Origin: Mycobacterium aquaticum
GTDB lineage: Bacteria; Actinomycetota; Actinomycetes; Mycobacteriales; Mycobacteriaceae
Reading direction: 5' to 3'
DNA: 64,000 nucleotides
Assembly (NCBI RefSeq): GCF_002086485.1
Contig: NZ_MVHF01000041.1
Coordinates: 1 to 64,000, forward strand
The position numbers and the translations under genes are program-made. This document shows positions 33,676 to 43,189 of this stretch, one piece after another; within the stretch, counting starts at the first letter, position 1, and every line of letters begins with the position of its first letter. The notes under the pieces are model-generated. The model was not told the DNA's origin. It made no database searches and was given only the letters and a program-made list of their open reading frames with translations.

Positions 33676-34773
33676 TCACCAGAGAATGTCGTCGACCTCC
33701 ATGCCGAACGAGTAGCGCCCGACGAGCGCAAGCACCTGTTCGACGTTGCTCGCCACGTGGGTGCGCGCGGTCTGCACGTCGCGCCAGACCCGTTCCACCA
33801 CAGCGTCATCGGTGGCGTGGTCAGTCGCGTGCCGCACGAACGTCTGGATGGCGCCGTAGGCACGGTCGGAAGCCAGCACCTGGTCGCGCCGTGAGCGCAA
33901 CACCAGCCCGGTGTCAGGCACCGCGTCGGCGCGGGCGCAATCCATCAGGGCGCGGATGTTGCCGTCGATCTGCCGCATCGAGAGGTCGACGTCGGAGCTC
34001 GCCATCGCGACCGGGCCCAGCGGCGCGGAGGCATCCGGCCGCAGGGCTGCCAGCACCCGGTCGGCCGCACCGATCAACGGAACCGTCCCGGTGTGGATGT
34101 ACATCGTCGGCTGCGGCAGCCGGTACAACGGCGCCGGAACCTCCCGCTGATCACCGCTGACCCAGCCGAACGTGCGGTAGCGGGGTACCAGTGCCCCTGA
34201 CACGACGACATCGTGCGCGCCGATGCCCCGCAAACCCACGCTGTTCCAGCTTGATTCGACGGTGTAGTCCTCATGGGGTACCAACGCCACCACAAAATCC
34301 TGGGCGGCGCCGTCGTCACCGACCAGAACCGCCGCGGCCATCAACCACGCCGCGTGCCCGATGCCGGTGCATCGACTCCACCGGCCCGACAACCGGAAAC
34401 CGTCACCGGCCCGCTCGAGCCGTCCCGTCGGGGCGTACGACTCGCAGACCAGTGTGTTCGGGTCGGCACCCCAGACGTCGTTCTGGGCCTGCTTGTCGAA
34501 CAGGGACAGATGCCACGTGTTGACCCCGAGCCAGCCCGCCATCCACCCAGTCGACATACACGCCGCCGACAGTTCCCGCACCACCGCCAGATACTCGACC
34601 GGGTCGGCTTCCAGCCCACCGAAGGCCCTGGGGCGCAGCATGGCGAAAAAACCGGCATCGTGCAGGCTCGCGATCACCGATGCGTCGACGGCACCGCTGC
34701 GGTCCACCTCCGACGCGGCCCCGTCGATCCCCGGCAGCAATCGACCGATCGCGCTGCGCACGCTCTTGGTCAT
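33676..34773 (-). CDS. Acyl-CoA dehydrogenase-fold flavoprotein, HsaA-like (paralogue)
   Basis: A 365-residue paralogue of the protein at 31539, sharing FFAMLRPRAFGGLEADPVEYLAVVRELSAA near the N-terminus, STGWMAGWLG, RWSRCTGIGHAAWLM and SSWNSVGLRGIGAHDVVV. It is a full-length two-domain HsaA-like flavoprotein. Its stop faces the IclR stop 19 bases away, and it is divergent from the third paralogue, sharing an 83-base promoter region. Substrate is unknown. Confidence 0.8.
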   Translation of the reverse strand: MTKSVRSAIGRLLPGIDGAASEVDRSGAVDASVIASLHDAGFFAMLRPRAFGGLEADPVEYLAVVRELSAACMSTGWMAGWLGVNTWHLSLFDKQAQNDVWGADPNTLVCESYAPTGRLERAGDGFRLSGRWSRCTGIGHAAWLMAAAVLVGDDGAAQDFVVALVPHEDYTVESSWNSVGLRGIGAHDVVVSGALVPRYRTFGWVSGDQREVPAPLYRLPQPTMYIHTGTVPLIGAADRVLAALRPDASAPLGPVAMASSDVDLSMRQIDGNIRALMDCARADAVPDTGLVLRSRRDQVLASDRAYGAIQTFVRHATDHATDDAVVERVWRDVQTARTHVASNVEQVLALVGRYSFGMEVDDILW

Positions 34774-34856
34774 CGCCTACCGCCTATCCCGCCTGCACGG
34801 TGTCTGGAGTGTGTCACCATCGTGGATACCATTCGTCACCGCTCCCAGGAGGTCAT

Positions 34857-35816
34857 ATGGCCCAGCCGCCCGGTGAATCAATTGCCGTGCTGGACGATTC
34901 GTCCACCACGCGGCTGTTGCAGCCGGCCGGAAACGGCGGCCGGGGTGTCCCTGTGGCCGAATTCGTCTCGGCGATATCCGAACTCGCCGGACGCGACGGC
35001 TCCGCCGGTTGGCTCGCAGCCATTCTCAACGCTGCCGCCAACCAAGTGGCGTCCATCGGCGGAGCTGCCGCAGAGCGGGTCTGGGGCCGTGACACGACCG
35101 CTCTGGTGACCATGGCGACACCCGCCGACGGGCGATTGATCCAGCAGGGCCCCAACTTTCGGCTTACCGGCCGGTGGGACGCCGTCACCGGTGCAGCATT
35201 CGCACATTGGTTGCTGTTGCGCGCCGACCTCGACGGCGCCGCCCACTGGGTGCTGCTCGGACGCGACGCGGTGGAGCAGGCACAGCGCACTGACATCACC
35301 GGCCTACGCACCACCGGCATTTGCGACGTCACAGTCGCCGATACCGTCGTCGACGCGTCTTCCGTATACCCGTGCGCCGACGAAAACACCCGTACCGAAA
35401 CCGAATTCGTCGCCCCGGCGGTGGTCACAGGTGCCGCTGCGGCGGCCGCGGTGCTCGGTGCCGCCGCCGGGATCTGGCAGACCCACGTCGACCAGGTGCG
35501 CGAGCGACTGGCCACCTCGTACGGCAGCGAGGACACCGCCGAGCGCACGGCGTCGGCGGTGGTGGTCGCCGAAACCGCGTCGGCGATCGATGCCGCCACA
35601 CTGCAACTCGAGGAATCACTGCACGCCCCGGCAACACCGGCGGCCCGTGCGCAATTGCAAGCGATCGCCCGGGCCCGTGACGCGGCCGACCGGCTGTTGG
35701 CCAGCGGCAACCGCCACGCGCTGGACGCCACCGACCCGGTCACCAGGCTCTGGCTGGACGTGTCAGCCGGATACCGCCTGGCGGTCCGCATCCTCGACGA
35801 CCCCGACGCCGGCTGA
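34857..35816 (+). CDS. Short acyl-CoA dehydrogenase-fold protein (N-terminally reduced paralogue)
   Basis: A 319-residue member of the same HsaA-like family, but lacking roughly 40 N-terminal residues and having a shorter insert: it begins near PVAEFVSAISELAGRDGSAGWLAA, where the paralogues already have a full helical domain. The ATG at 34857 has a strong CAGGAGG, so this is the natural start. Residues corresponding to SWNS/N-VGL have drifted (TDITGLRTTGICDVTV). It may be a non-catalytic or regulatory subunit, or a degenerate copy. Its last 54 bases overlap the convergent WS/DGAT gene. Confidence 0.65.
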   Translation: MAQPPGESIAVLDDSSTTRLLQPAGNGGRGVPVAEFVSAISELAGRDGSAGWLAAILNAAANQVASIGGAAAERVWGRDTTALVTMATPADGRLIQQGPNFRLTGRWDAVTGAAFAHWLLLRADLDGAAHWVLLGRDAVEQAQRTDITGLRTTGICDVTVADTVVDASSVYPCADENTRTETEFVAPAVVTGAAAAAAVLGAAAGIWQTHVDQVRERLATSYGSEDTAERTASAVVVAETASAIDAATLQLEESLHAPATPAARAQLQAIARARDAADRLLASGNRHALDATDPVTRLWLDVSAGYRLAVRILDDPDAG

Positions 35817-37202
35817 GGCCGCCCGCTCGGACAGCTCGGCGAGCACACCCGGTGCCCGGTCGGCGATGCCATACGGGTCCGGGACATGGTCCCCGCAGGT
35901 CAGCACACAGATAGTCATGTCATCTCGATAGCTCCACCCGGTGAAGTTGAGGCCCATGGGGAACACCACCGGGCCCGACGAGATCAGCTGCTCGATGGGG
36001 GCACCGCCGAAGTACAGCGTCTGCTGGGGCCCACGCATGTTCGAGGCGATCAGGCTGAACATCGGGCGCTGCTTGATCCGAGCGCCCAGGATCGGCAGCA
36101 CCCGCGAATACAGCCAGAACAGCGGCCAGTACTCCATCCAGTCGTGCTGCAGCCAGGCGTCGCGCTCGCCCTGGACCTCACGGGCGGTGCGGGTGGCCGC
36201 CGCGACGGCCTCGAGTCGTGCCACGGGATCGGCGATGTGCGTCGCGAGCTCGACGTTCCACCGGGCGACCTGATTACCCCACTGCGCTTCGCTGCCGGCC
36301 GGCCGCATGGACACCGGCACCACGGCGGTCAGCGGCTCATCGCTGAGCTGGTCGTGCTCCTGCAGATACCCGCGCAGCGCTCCCCCGCACATCGTGAGGA
36401 ACACATCGTTGACCGTGACGCCGAAAGCCTTGGCAACCCGTTTGATCTCGGCTGCGTCGCAACAGCGGTACGCGAACCGGCGGCGCGCCGAGAACGGCTC
36501 GTTGAAGGCCATCGCGGGCGCCGTGAACGCTTCGGCGTAGCCGGGCTTTCCGGCCTTCTGCCGCCGCCGGATGACGCGGGTGACCTGGGCCGTGCGCGTG
36601 ATGATGCGCGGGAACCGGCCGAGTGCGGCGATCTGGTGCCGCAGCACCAAAGGCCACCAGAGCGCGGCGGCCGGGCGCTTCTCGTTGGGCAGCGGAATCG
36701 GCCGCGGCCGCGGCAGCGGCGTCTGGGGATCCGTGCTGTAGAGCATTTCCAGCAGGCGCAGCGAGGCACTACCGTCGGCGACCGCATGGTGAATCTTGAG
36801 CACCAGCGCGATCCGGCCGTCGGCCAGGCCGTCGACGTACCACAGTTGCCACGCGGGCCGGTCGCGGTCGAGCGCGACCTCGAAGATGTCGCCGATGGTA
36901 GCCGCGAGCTGTTCGTCACCGCCCGGGGCCGGCGCGGTGGTCCGCTGGACGTGATGGTCGAGGTCGATCTGCGGGCGCGACACCCACCACGGGCGCCCGA
37001 CACCGACGCGCGGTGAAAGCAGCTGCCACTGCAGCGGCTCGACTCGGTCCACCCACGCCTGGACGACGCTCTTGAGCCGATCGAAGCTGAGCGGTTCGGA
37101 AACCCGGGCAGGGTCGAGCACAACCGCCTTGATGGTGTGCTGCGGTTGCACCGAGCTCTCCCATGCCAGGAAGCTGTTGTCCTCACCCTTCAAACGGCGC
37201 AT
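35763..37202 (-). CDS. WS/DGAT wax ester synthase / diacylglycerol acyltransferase
   Basis: A 479-residue second WS/DGAT acyltransferase. The active-site motif is HHAVADG (138-144); other family segments are MRRLKGEDNSFLAWE at the start, VNDVFLTMCGGALRGYL and IASNMRGPQQTLYFGGAPI. The start ATG 37202 has GAGGTGA upstream. It diverges from the acyl-CoA synthetase gene 148 bases away, which could supply its acyl-CoA. The C-terminus overlaps the convergent short flavoprotein gene. Confidence 0.92.
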   Translation of the reverse strand: MRRLKGEDNSFLAWESSVQPQHTIKAVVLDPARVSEPLSFDRLKSVVQAWVDRVEPLQWQLLSPRVGVGRPWWVSRPQIDLDHHVQRTTAPAPGGDEQLAATIGDIFEVALDRDRPAWQLWYVDGLADGRIALVLKIHHAVADGSASLRLLEMLYSTDPQTPLPRPRPIPLPNEKRPAAALWWPLVLRHQIAALGRFPRIITRTAQVTRVIRRRQKAGKPGYAEAFTAPAMAFNEPFSARRRFAYRCCDAAEIKRVAKAFGVTVNDVFLTMCGGALRGYLQEHDQLSDEPLTAVVPVSMRPAGSEAQWGNQVARWNVELATHIADPVARLEAVAAATRTAREVQGERDAWLQHDWMEYWPLFWLYSRVLPILGARIKQRPMFSLIASNMRGPQQTLYFGGAPIEQLISSGPVVFPMGLNFTGWSYRDDMTICVLTCGDHVPDPYGIADRAPGVLAELSERAASAGVGVVEDADRQAVSG

Positions 37203-37350
37203 GTTCACCTCGCTTATCCGGCCGCCGAGCGCGGCGGCGTATGTGGCTGCGATCACTCTTCTCCATTTCTGTGTCCCACGAGACAACCTGTCCCGGCCAG
37301 CGGGATTTGACGATCCGCGGGCCCGGCGACGCGCCGTACGGTTCCGTGCC

Positions 37351-38997
37351 ATGAAGCGAGCTATCCCAGGAAGCGAGGCCGTTGCCGCCAGGATCCACCG
37401 GATGCGAGTCATCGCCCGCAGCATCGCCGTGCTGCGCGAATCCGGGCTGTCGACAGGGGCCGCCGACGGCATCAGGCAGGCCCGGCTCGTTCGCCAGTTC
37501 GGCGGTTTCGCGGCCGTCATCGAAAGCGCCGCCATGCGCAACCCGGACGCCATCGCGATCACCGACGAGATCGGCGACATCACGTTCGCGCAACTGGGCG
37601 GCCGGGTCAATGCGCTGGCCCGCGCGTGGAATTCGCGTGGCATCGGGGCAGGCTCGGTGATCGCCACGCTGTGCCGCGACCACCGCGGACTCCTCACGGT
37701 GCTGGCCGCGACAGGCAAGGTCGGCGCCCAGCTACTGCTGATGAACACCGGCTTCGCCAAGCCGCAGCTCGCCGACGTCGCCGCCCGCGAGAGAGTCGAC
37801 GTGCTCGTCTACGACGAGGAATTCACGGAACTGGTCAGCGCCATCGATCCAGACGTGCGGCGCTTCCTGGCCTGGACCGACGACCGCTCCACCACCGACA
37901 TCGAAGGCACCCTCGAAGGCCTGATCGCGGCGACGTCGACGGCCCCCGTCGCCGCGCCCGCCAAGCCCGGCGGCATGACCTTGCTGACCAGCGGCACCAC
38001 CGGTACGCCCAAGGGCGCCCCGCGTGGCAAGACCTCGCCCCTGTTCTCTGCGCAGCTGCTCGACCGCGTGCCGCGCCGACGGGACCAGACCTGCATGCTG
38101 GCCGCGCCGATGTTCCACGGCACCGGGCTGGGCCAGGCCGTGCTGTCGCTGGCGCTGGGCAACCGGCTGGTGTTGCGCCGCAGGTTCGACCCCGAAGCCA
38201 CGCTGCGGGCGGTGCAGACCTACAAGTGCGACGTGCTCGTCGTGGTGCCGACTATGTTGCAGCGAATCCTGGCTCTGCCCAAAGAGGTTCGCGACAGCTA
38301 TGACACGTCGTCCCTGAAGATCATCTTCGCGTCGGGTTCGGCCATGCCACCCGACTCGGTCGAACGCACACTCGCCGAATTCGGCCCCGTGCTCTACAAC
38401 CTCTACGGATCGACCGAGCTCGCGGTGATGACCGTCGCGATGCCCGATGACCTGCGCCACGATCCACGCACTGCGGGCAGGCCCCCCGTGGGTTGTGCTG
38501 TGCGGCTCTACGATTCGGACGACACGGAGATCACCGAGCCGGGCGTGATCGGCCGGATTTTCGCCGGCAGCGACGTGAGCTTCGGCGGCTACACCGACGG
38601 CCGCACCAAGCAATCCATCGGCGGTCTCCAAAGCAGCGGCGACGTCGGCCATTTCGACGAGACCGGCCGGCTCTACGTCGACGGCCGCGACGACGACATG
38701 GTGATCTGCGGCGGCGAGAACGTCTACCCGTTGGAGGTCGAGAACCTCATCGCGAGCCACCCCGACGTGGACGAGGTCGCGGTGATCGGGGTCAGCGACG
38801 CCGATTTCGGCCAGCGGCTGGGCGCCTACGTGGTGCTCAACGACGGAGCGACCCTCGACGCCGAGGGGGTCAGGGAGTTCGTCAAGGCGAACCTGGCCCG
38901 CTACAAGGTGCCCCGCGATGTCGAGTTCCTCAGCAGGCTGCCGCGCAACGCAACCGGAAAGGTGCTGCGCGGCGAGCTGACCGGAGGCACCAAGTGA
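37351..38997 (+). CDS. Acyl-CoA synthetase (FadD family)
   Basis: A 548-residue AMP-forming acyl-CoA ligase that activates a carboxylic acid. It has the P-loop LTSGTTGTPKG, the YGSTE motif, a GRIFAGSDVSFGGYTDG region and the C-terminal catalytic-lysine segment NATGKVLRGEL. The N-terminal extension (RIHRMRVIARSIAVLRESG) resembles FadD12-like mycobacterial enzymes, and the next gene, an HSL esterase overlapping by four bases (GTGA), parallels the fadD12-lipO neighbourhood of M. tuberculosis. Fatty acid or aromatic specificity cannot be read here. The start ATG 37351 has no clear ribosome binding site. Confidence 0.92.
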   Translation: MKRAIPGSEAVAARIHRMRVIARSIAVLRESGLSTGAADGIRQARLVRQFGGFAAVIESAAMRNPDAIAITDEIGDITFAQLGGRVNALARAWNSRGIGAGSVIATLCRDHRGLLTVLAATGKVGAQLLLMNTGFAKPQLADVAARERVDVLVYDEEFTELVSAIDPDVRRFLAWTDDRSTTDIEGTLEGLIAATSTAPVAAPAKPGGMTLLTSGTTGTPKGAPRGKTSPLFSAQLLDRVPRRRDQTCMLAAPMFHGTGLGQAVLSLALGNRLVLRRRFDPEATLRAVQTYKCDVLVVVPTMLQRILALPKEVRDSYDTSSLKIIFASGSAMPPDSVERTLAEFGPVLYNLYGSTELAVMTVAMPDDLRHDPRTAGRPPVGCAVRLYDSDDTEITEPGVIGRIFAGSDVSFGGYTDGRTKQSIGGLQSSGDVGHFDETGRLYVDGRDDDMVICGGENVYPLEVENLIASHPDVDEVAVIGVSDADFGQRLGAYVVLNDGATLDAEGVREFVKANLARYKVPRDVEFLSRLPRNATGKVLRGELTGGTK

Positions 38998-39950
38998 GCG
39001 ATTCCGACATCATGAAGCGCGAGGTCGCCGGCCGGATGGGCGACGCGTTCGCCCCGATCGCCGAAGGCGGTATGGACCCCGTCGCCGCGGCGGCCGAGGT
39101 GCGGGCACGGCTCAAGGCCAGCCGCCGTCCCGCCAAACCTGTCGAGGTCGGCAACGTCGAAAACCGGACGGTCCCCGGCCCCGCGGGCGAGATACCGGTA
39201 CGCATCTACCGTCCGCTCGGGGCCGGGGACAGCGGCCTGCCCGTGGTGATCTACTTCCACGGCGGCGGATTCGTGCTGTGCGACCTCGACTCACACGACT
39301 CCTGCTGCCGTCGGCTGTCCAATGGCATTGGCGCCGTGGTGGTTTCGGTCGACTACCGGCTGGCTCCCGAGCATCCGTTCCCGGCCGCCGTCGACGACGC
39401 GTGGGCAGCCACCGAGTGGGTCGGCAGCCATGTCGACGAACTCGGCGGCGACCCGGCCCGGCTGGTGCTCGCCGGGGACAGCGCAGGCGGCAACCTCGCA
39501 GCCGTGATGGCGATGGCAGCCCGCGACCGCGGCGGCCCGGCCATCGCATTCCAGGTGCTCATCTATCCCGTCGTCGACCAGCGCCGCAAGTCCTCACTGA
39601 CGAGCCCGCACACCAAAAGCGGTGTGCTCACTGCGGCGCACATGCAGTGGTTCACCGAGCAGTACCTCGGCACAGGCGGAAACCGAAGCAGCACGCAGGT
39701 GTCACCGATTCTCGGCGACCTGTCCGGACTTCCGAACGCACACGTCCTCACCGGCGGGCTCGACCCGCTGTGCGAGGAGGGCGAGGAGTACGCGCGCAGG
39801 CTCGCCGCGGGCGGCGCGACGGTCAGCGTCCGACGTTATGACCGTGGCTTCCACGGATTCTTCAATCTCGCCGACCATCTACCGGACGCGGCGCAGGCCA
39901 CCGACGACGTCTGCGCCGTGGTCCGCGAAGCGCTGGGCACCGAGCCCTGA
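38994..39950 (+). CDS. HSL-family alpha/beta hydrolase (LipO-like esterase)
   Basis: A 318-residue hormone-sensitive-lipase-family esterase starting at a GTG inside the acyl-CoA synthetase stop (GTGA). It has HGGGF, RLAPEH, the nucleophile elbow GDSAGG, the acid in GLDPLCEEG and the catalytic HGFFNL. No signal peptide. Coupled translation with an acyl-CoA synthetase suggests that it releases the fatty acid that the synthetase activates. An SDR gene follows 40 bases on. Confidence 0.92.
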   Translation: MSDSDIMKREVAGRMGDAFAPIAEGGMDPVAAAAEVRARLKASRRPAKPVEVGNVENRTVPGPAGEIPVRIYRPLGAGDSGLPVVIYFHGGGFVLCDLDSHDSCCRRLSNGIGAVVVSVDYRLAPEHPFPAAVDDAWAATEWVGSHVDELGGDPARLVLAGDSAGGNLAAVMAMAARDRGGPAIAFQVLIYPVVDQRRKSSLTSPHTKSGVLTAAHMQWFTEQYLGTGGNRSSTQVSPILGDLSGLPNAHVLTGGLDPLCEEGEEYARRLAAGGATVSVRRYDRGFHGFFNLADHLPDAAQATDDVCAVVREALGTEP

Positions 39951-39990
39951 ACACCAAGCCCCACATCGGAAAATCGGGAAAGGCACACCC

Positions 39991-40788
39991 ATGGAACTAC
40001 GAAACGCGCGGGTGCTCGTCACCGGTGCCAGCCGCGGACTCGGCAAGAGTATCGCCGAGGTGCTGGCGCACCGGGGCGCGGAGATCGCGCTGGTCGCGCG
40101 CAACGGCGCTGCCCTTGAGGCACTGGCACAAGAGCTGGGCGGCAAGGCCTACCCGACGGACCTGGGCGATCACGCGGCCGTGGAGAGTCTCGTCGACCGC
40201 GTCGAGGCAGACGGTCCGGTGGACATCGTGATCAACAACGCCGGCGTCGACCACGTCGGCCGGTTCCACCAGGTCAGCCCCCAGCAGGTGCGCGATCTAC
40301 TGCAGATCAATCTCGCCGCACCGATGGAAATCTGCCGTCAGGTGATGCCGCGCATGGTCTCGCGCGGCCGTGGCCACATCGTCAACGTATCGTCGATGGG
40401 CGCCATATCGCAGGGTCCCGGACTGACCCTGTACGGCACGTCGAAGGCCGGGTTGAGCCACTTCACCGCCGGGATTCGCATGGAACTGCGCGGCAAGCCG
40501 GTGGGCACCACGCTCGTGCAGATCGGCGAAGTCAAGACCGACATGATCGACCACATCCGGGAGTTCGGCCCGGCACGACGCACCATCGAGCGGTCCATCC
40601 GGTGGCGGATGATTCCCCGTGAATCGCTCGACCCGGCAGCGGTTTCCGAGGCCATCGCCGAGGCGATCGAACGCAACCGTCGCCATGTCATCCTGCCGCG
40701 CAACATCGTGGCGATGGCCAAGTTCACCGAGTTCCCGCGCCGGGTCTCCGAACTCATGCTGACCGGCATCGACCAGGACATCGACTGA
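39991..40788 (+). CDS. SDR family oxidoreductase
   Basis: A 265-residue SDR with TGASRGLG, INNAG, SSMGAISQG...YGTSK and the extended C-terminus (MAKFTEFPRRVSELML) typical of longer lipid-active SDRs. ATG 39991 has GGGAAAGG upstream. The stop overlaps the next SDR's ATG by one base, so the two are translated together. Confidence 0.9.
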   Translation: MELRNARVLVTGASRGLGKSIAEVLAHRGAEIALVARNGAALEALAQELGGKAYPTDLGDHAAVESLVDRVEADGPVDIVINNAGVDHVGRFHQVSPQQVRDLLQINLAAPMEICRQVMPRMVSRGRGHIVNVSSMGAISQGPGLTLYGTSKAGLSHFTAGIRMELRGKPVGTTLVQIGEVKTDMIDHIREFGPARRTIERSIRWRMIPRESLDPAAVSEAIAEAIERNRRHVILPRNIVAMAKFTEFPRRVSELMLTGIDQDID

Positions 40789-41561
40789 TGCCGGGCGTCG
40801 ACCTGTCCGGGAAGGTCGCGATCATCACCGGTGCGGCTCAAGGGCAGGGCGCAGCAGAAGCTCGCCTGTTCGCCGACCTCGGCGCCCGGGTGGTGCTGAC
40901 CGATGTCCTGGTCGACAAGGGCCAGGAGGTGGCGGCAGCCATCGGTGACGCGGCACGGTTCCTGCACCATGACGTATCCGATGAAAGCGGCTGGGCCGCG
41001 GCCGTGGACACCGCCGTCAGCGAATTCGGCCGCCTCGACGTACTGGTGAACAACGCCGCCATCTGCAAGGTGGTGCCGTTGACCGAGCAGACCGCCGACG
41101 GGTTCGACCAGATGTTGCGGGTCAACCTCGTCGGCGCGTTTCTGGGGGTCAAAGCCGTCGTTGAGCCGATGAAAACAGCCGGTGGCGGGTCCATCGTCAA
41201 CATCTCGTCGCAGGCCGGTGTGCAGGGACTGGCCGGCTATACCGCCTACGGCGCATCCAAATGGGGCCTGCGCGGCATGTCCAAGGTGGCGGCAATCGAA
41301 TTGGGGCCGTTGGGCATTCGGGTGAACACCGTCTACCCCGGCATGATCGACACGCCGATGATCGCGCACCTCGACGTCGCACGCGGTCCGGGCGGGCACC
41401 CCGGCGCACCCCTGACCCGAGTCGGCACGCCCGAAGAAGTTGCCGAGGTGGTGGCGTTTCTCGCGTCCGACGCGTCGTCCTACATCACCGGCGCCGACCT
41501 CACGGTCGACGGCGGCGCCAGCGCGGGCCGGATCCCGATCACGCCAGCGCATTCCAGCTGA
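40788..41561 (+). CDS. SDR family oxidoreductase
   Basis: A 257-residue SDR closely resembling the SDR at 29928. Motifs are TGAAQGQG, VNNAA (Gly of NNAG replaced), SSQAGVQG...YGASKWG and a C-terminal ITGADLTVDGGASAG. The coupled start follows the previous SDR. The hydroxysteroid-dehydrogenase-like pattern suggests a cyclic alcohol substrate, but this is inference. Confidence 0.9.
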   Translation: MPGVDLSGKVAIITGAAQGQGAAEARLFADLGARVVLTDVLVDKGQEVAAAIGDAARFLHHDVSDESGWAAAVDTAVSEFGRLDVLVNNAAICKVVPLTEQTADGFDQMLRVNLVGAFLGVKAVVEPMKTAGGGSIVNISSQAGVQGLAGYTAYGASKWGLRGMSKVAAIELGPLGIRVNTVYPGMIDTPMIAHLDVARGPGGHPGAPLTRVGTPEEVAEVVAFLASDASSYITGADLTVDGGASAGRIPITPAHSS

Positions 41562-41599
41562 CCGACCTGCGAAACGACTGCGAGACAAGGAGGTTGAAG

Positions 41600-42712
41600 T
41601 TGTCGGCACGCCGCAATGGCACCGGGCTGTCCATGGGCACCCGCTCGGACTGTGTGAACCTGACGCAGCGCGCGACCATCACGCCGCACATCGCACTCGA
41701 TGAGGCGGTGCTTGCCGTCATGCGCCGACGCCGGCCGCGACAGCCCGGTACCGCCGCGGCCAACCGGACGGCGGCGGAGATGGCTGACGCGGCAGCACTT
41801 TTCGCCGAACACGGTTGGTCGGCGATGCCGGCGACGTATCACCGCACTCCCCCGCCACTGCTCGATTCGGAGGTGATGGGCCGACGCACACACGCCGGTC
41901 CTTGGAGTCACGAGACCATGACGTTCGCCTCGGGATTCCGGCCCCGCGCCATCGAACCGGGTGCCTCGCAGTGGCCGGAGAACGACCGCAACGACACCGT
42001 CTCTGTGCGGGTGTTGCGCCGCGCCGAGCCTCGGGCTCCGTGGGTGATCTGCCTGCACGGCTTCGGGATGGGCGCGTCACGCTTCGACCTGGCCGTGCTG
42101 TGGGCCGGCTACCTGCATTCCAAGCTGGGTTTCAATGTGGCACTTCCCGTTTCGCCGTTGCATGGAACGCGCAAGGCGGCCGGTGACCCGGAGCTGTTGT
42201 CGCTGGATCTCACGGCGATGCTGCATGGCATCACCCAGTCGGTGTGGGATGTCAGACGGTTGTTGAGCTGGATCCGCGCCAACACGGACGCTCCGGTGGG
42301 CGTCTACGGCGTGTCACTGGGCGGATTCCTGGCCACCCTGCTGGCCGGCCTCGAACCGCCCGACGCGGTCGCGGCGGCACTGCCGTTCACCGACGTGTTG
42401 GGCCTGCTGCAGCATCACGGCCCGCCGCAGGAATACCGGGATCTGCTCGGCAGTGCGCACGCCAGGGATACCTTCCGCGTCACATCGCCGCTTGAGCTGT
42501 CACCGGTGGTCGCGCCGGGGAGGCTGTCTCTGTTCGCCGCCCGCGCCGACCGACTGATCCCGATCGAGCAGTCGCGCGCCCTCGCACGCGCCTGGCGGGA
42601 CGGGCATGTGCAGTGGTTCAACACCGGGCATGTCGGCTTCACGGGGTCCCGGGCCGCCCGGAGCGTACTGGCCGCGCGGATGCGCGACGCGCTGGGCACC
42701 GGGCGCTCCTGA
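41600..42712 (+). CDS. Alpha/beta hydrolase
   Basis: A 370-residue alpha/beta hydrolase. Motifs are the HGFGMGASRFD oxyanion segment, GVSLGG nucleophile elbow, the acid in ARADRLIP and the histidine in GHVGF. A helical extension (about 1-110) precedes the catalytic core. I chose the TTG at 41600 because AAGGAGG stands six bases upstream; ATG 41633 is the alternative. The family is unresolved; larger mycobacterial hydrolases of this layout act on esters. It follows the SDR pair in the same direction. Confidence 0.78.
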   Translation: MSARRNGTGLSMGTRSDCVNLTQRATITPHIALDEAVLAVMRRRRPRQPGTAAANRTAAEMADAAALFAEHGWSAMPATYHRTPPPLLDSEVMGRRTHAGPWSHETMTFASGFRPRAIEPGASQWPENDRNDTVSVRVLRRAEPRAPWVICLHGFGMGASRFDLAVLWAGYLHSKLGFNVALPVSPLHGTRKAAGDPELLSLDLTAMLHGITQSVWDVRRLLSWIRANTDAPVGVYGVSLGGFLATLLAGLEPPDAVAAALPFTDVLGLLQHHGPPQEYRDLLGSAHARDTFRVTSPLELSPVVAPGRLSLFAARADRLIPIEQSRALARAWRDGHVQWFNTGHVGFTGSRAARSVLAARMRDALGTGRS

Positions 42713-42784
42713 GGCCCGGCAGGGTCGCGTCGACCAGCGCTCCCGCCCCGCGGGAGCCGATCGCCTGCCCTCTACGCTGACCGC

Positions 42785-43189
42785 ATGTCGCAGCCGCGTA
42801 TCAACATCAGCTCCGGATCCGAGTTCGAGGACATCGTCGGGTACTCCCGCGCCGTCCGGATCGGCGATCACGTCGCGGTCTCCGGCACCACCGGCGCCGG
42901 AGACGACGTCGCCGCCCAGACCCGCGACGCACTGGCCCGCATCGAAAAGGCCTTGCAGGACGCCGGCGCCAGCCTCGCCGATGTGGTGCGCACCCGGGTG
43001 TTCGTCACCGACATCAGCCGATGGAAAGACGTCGCGGCGGCGCACGCCGAGGTATTCGGCAACATCCGTCCCGTCACGACGATGGTCGAGGTTTCGGCGC
43101 TGATCGCCCCCGAATTGCTCGTCGAGATCGAGACCGATGCCTACGTCGCCGCAAGCGGCGAGAACGTGCCGTCGGAGGCCGGCAGGTAG
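42785..43189 (+). CDS. RidA/YjgF family deaminase
   Basis: A 134-residue RidA-family protein that hydrolyses reactive enamine/imine intermediates released by PLP enzymes. It has RAVRIGDHVAVSGTTGAG near the N-terminus, the conserved VRTRVFVTDISRW and the terminal ALIAPELLVEIETDAYV, which includes the residue that anchors the imine. A TACGCT hexamer six bases before the ATG suggests leaderless transcription. Its end overlaps the convergent DUF952 gene by 49 bases. Confidence 0.9.
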   Translation: MSQPRINISSGSEFEDIVGYSRAVRIGDHVAVSGTTGAGDDVAAQTRDALARIEKALQDAGASLADVVRTRVFVTDISRWKDVAAAHAEVFGNIRPVTTMVEVSALIAPELLVEIETDAYVAASGENVPSEAGR

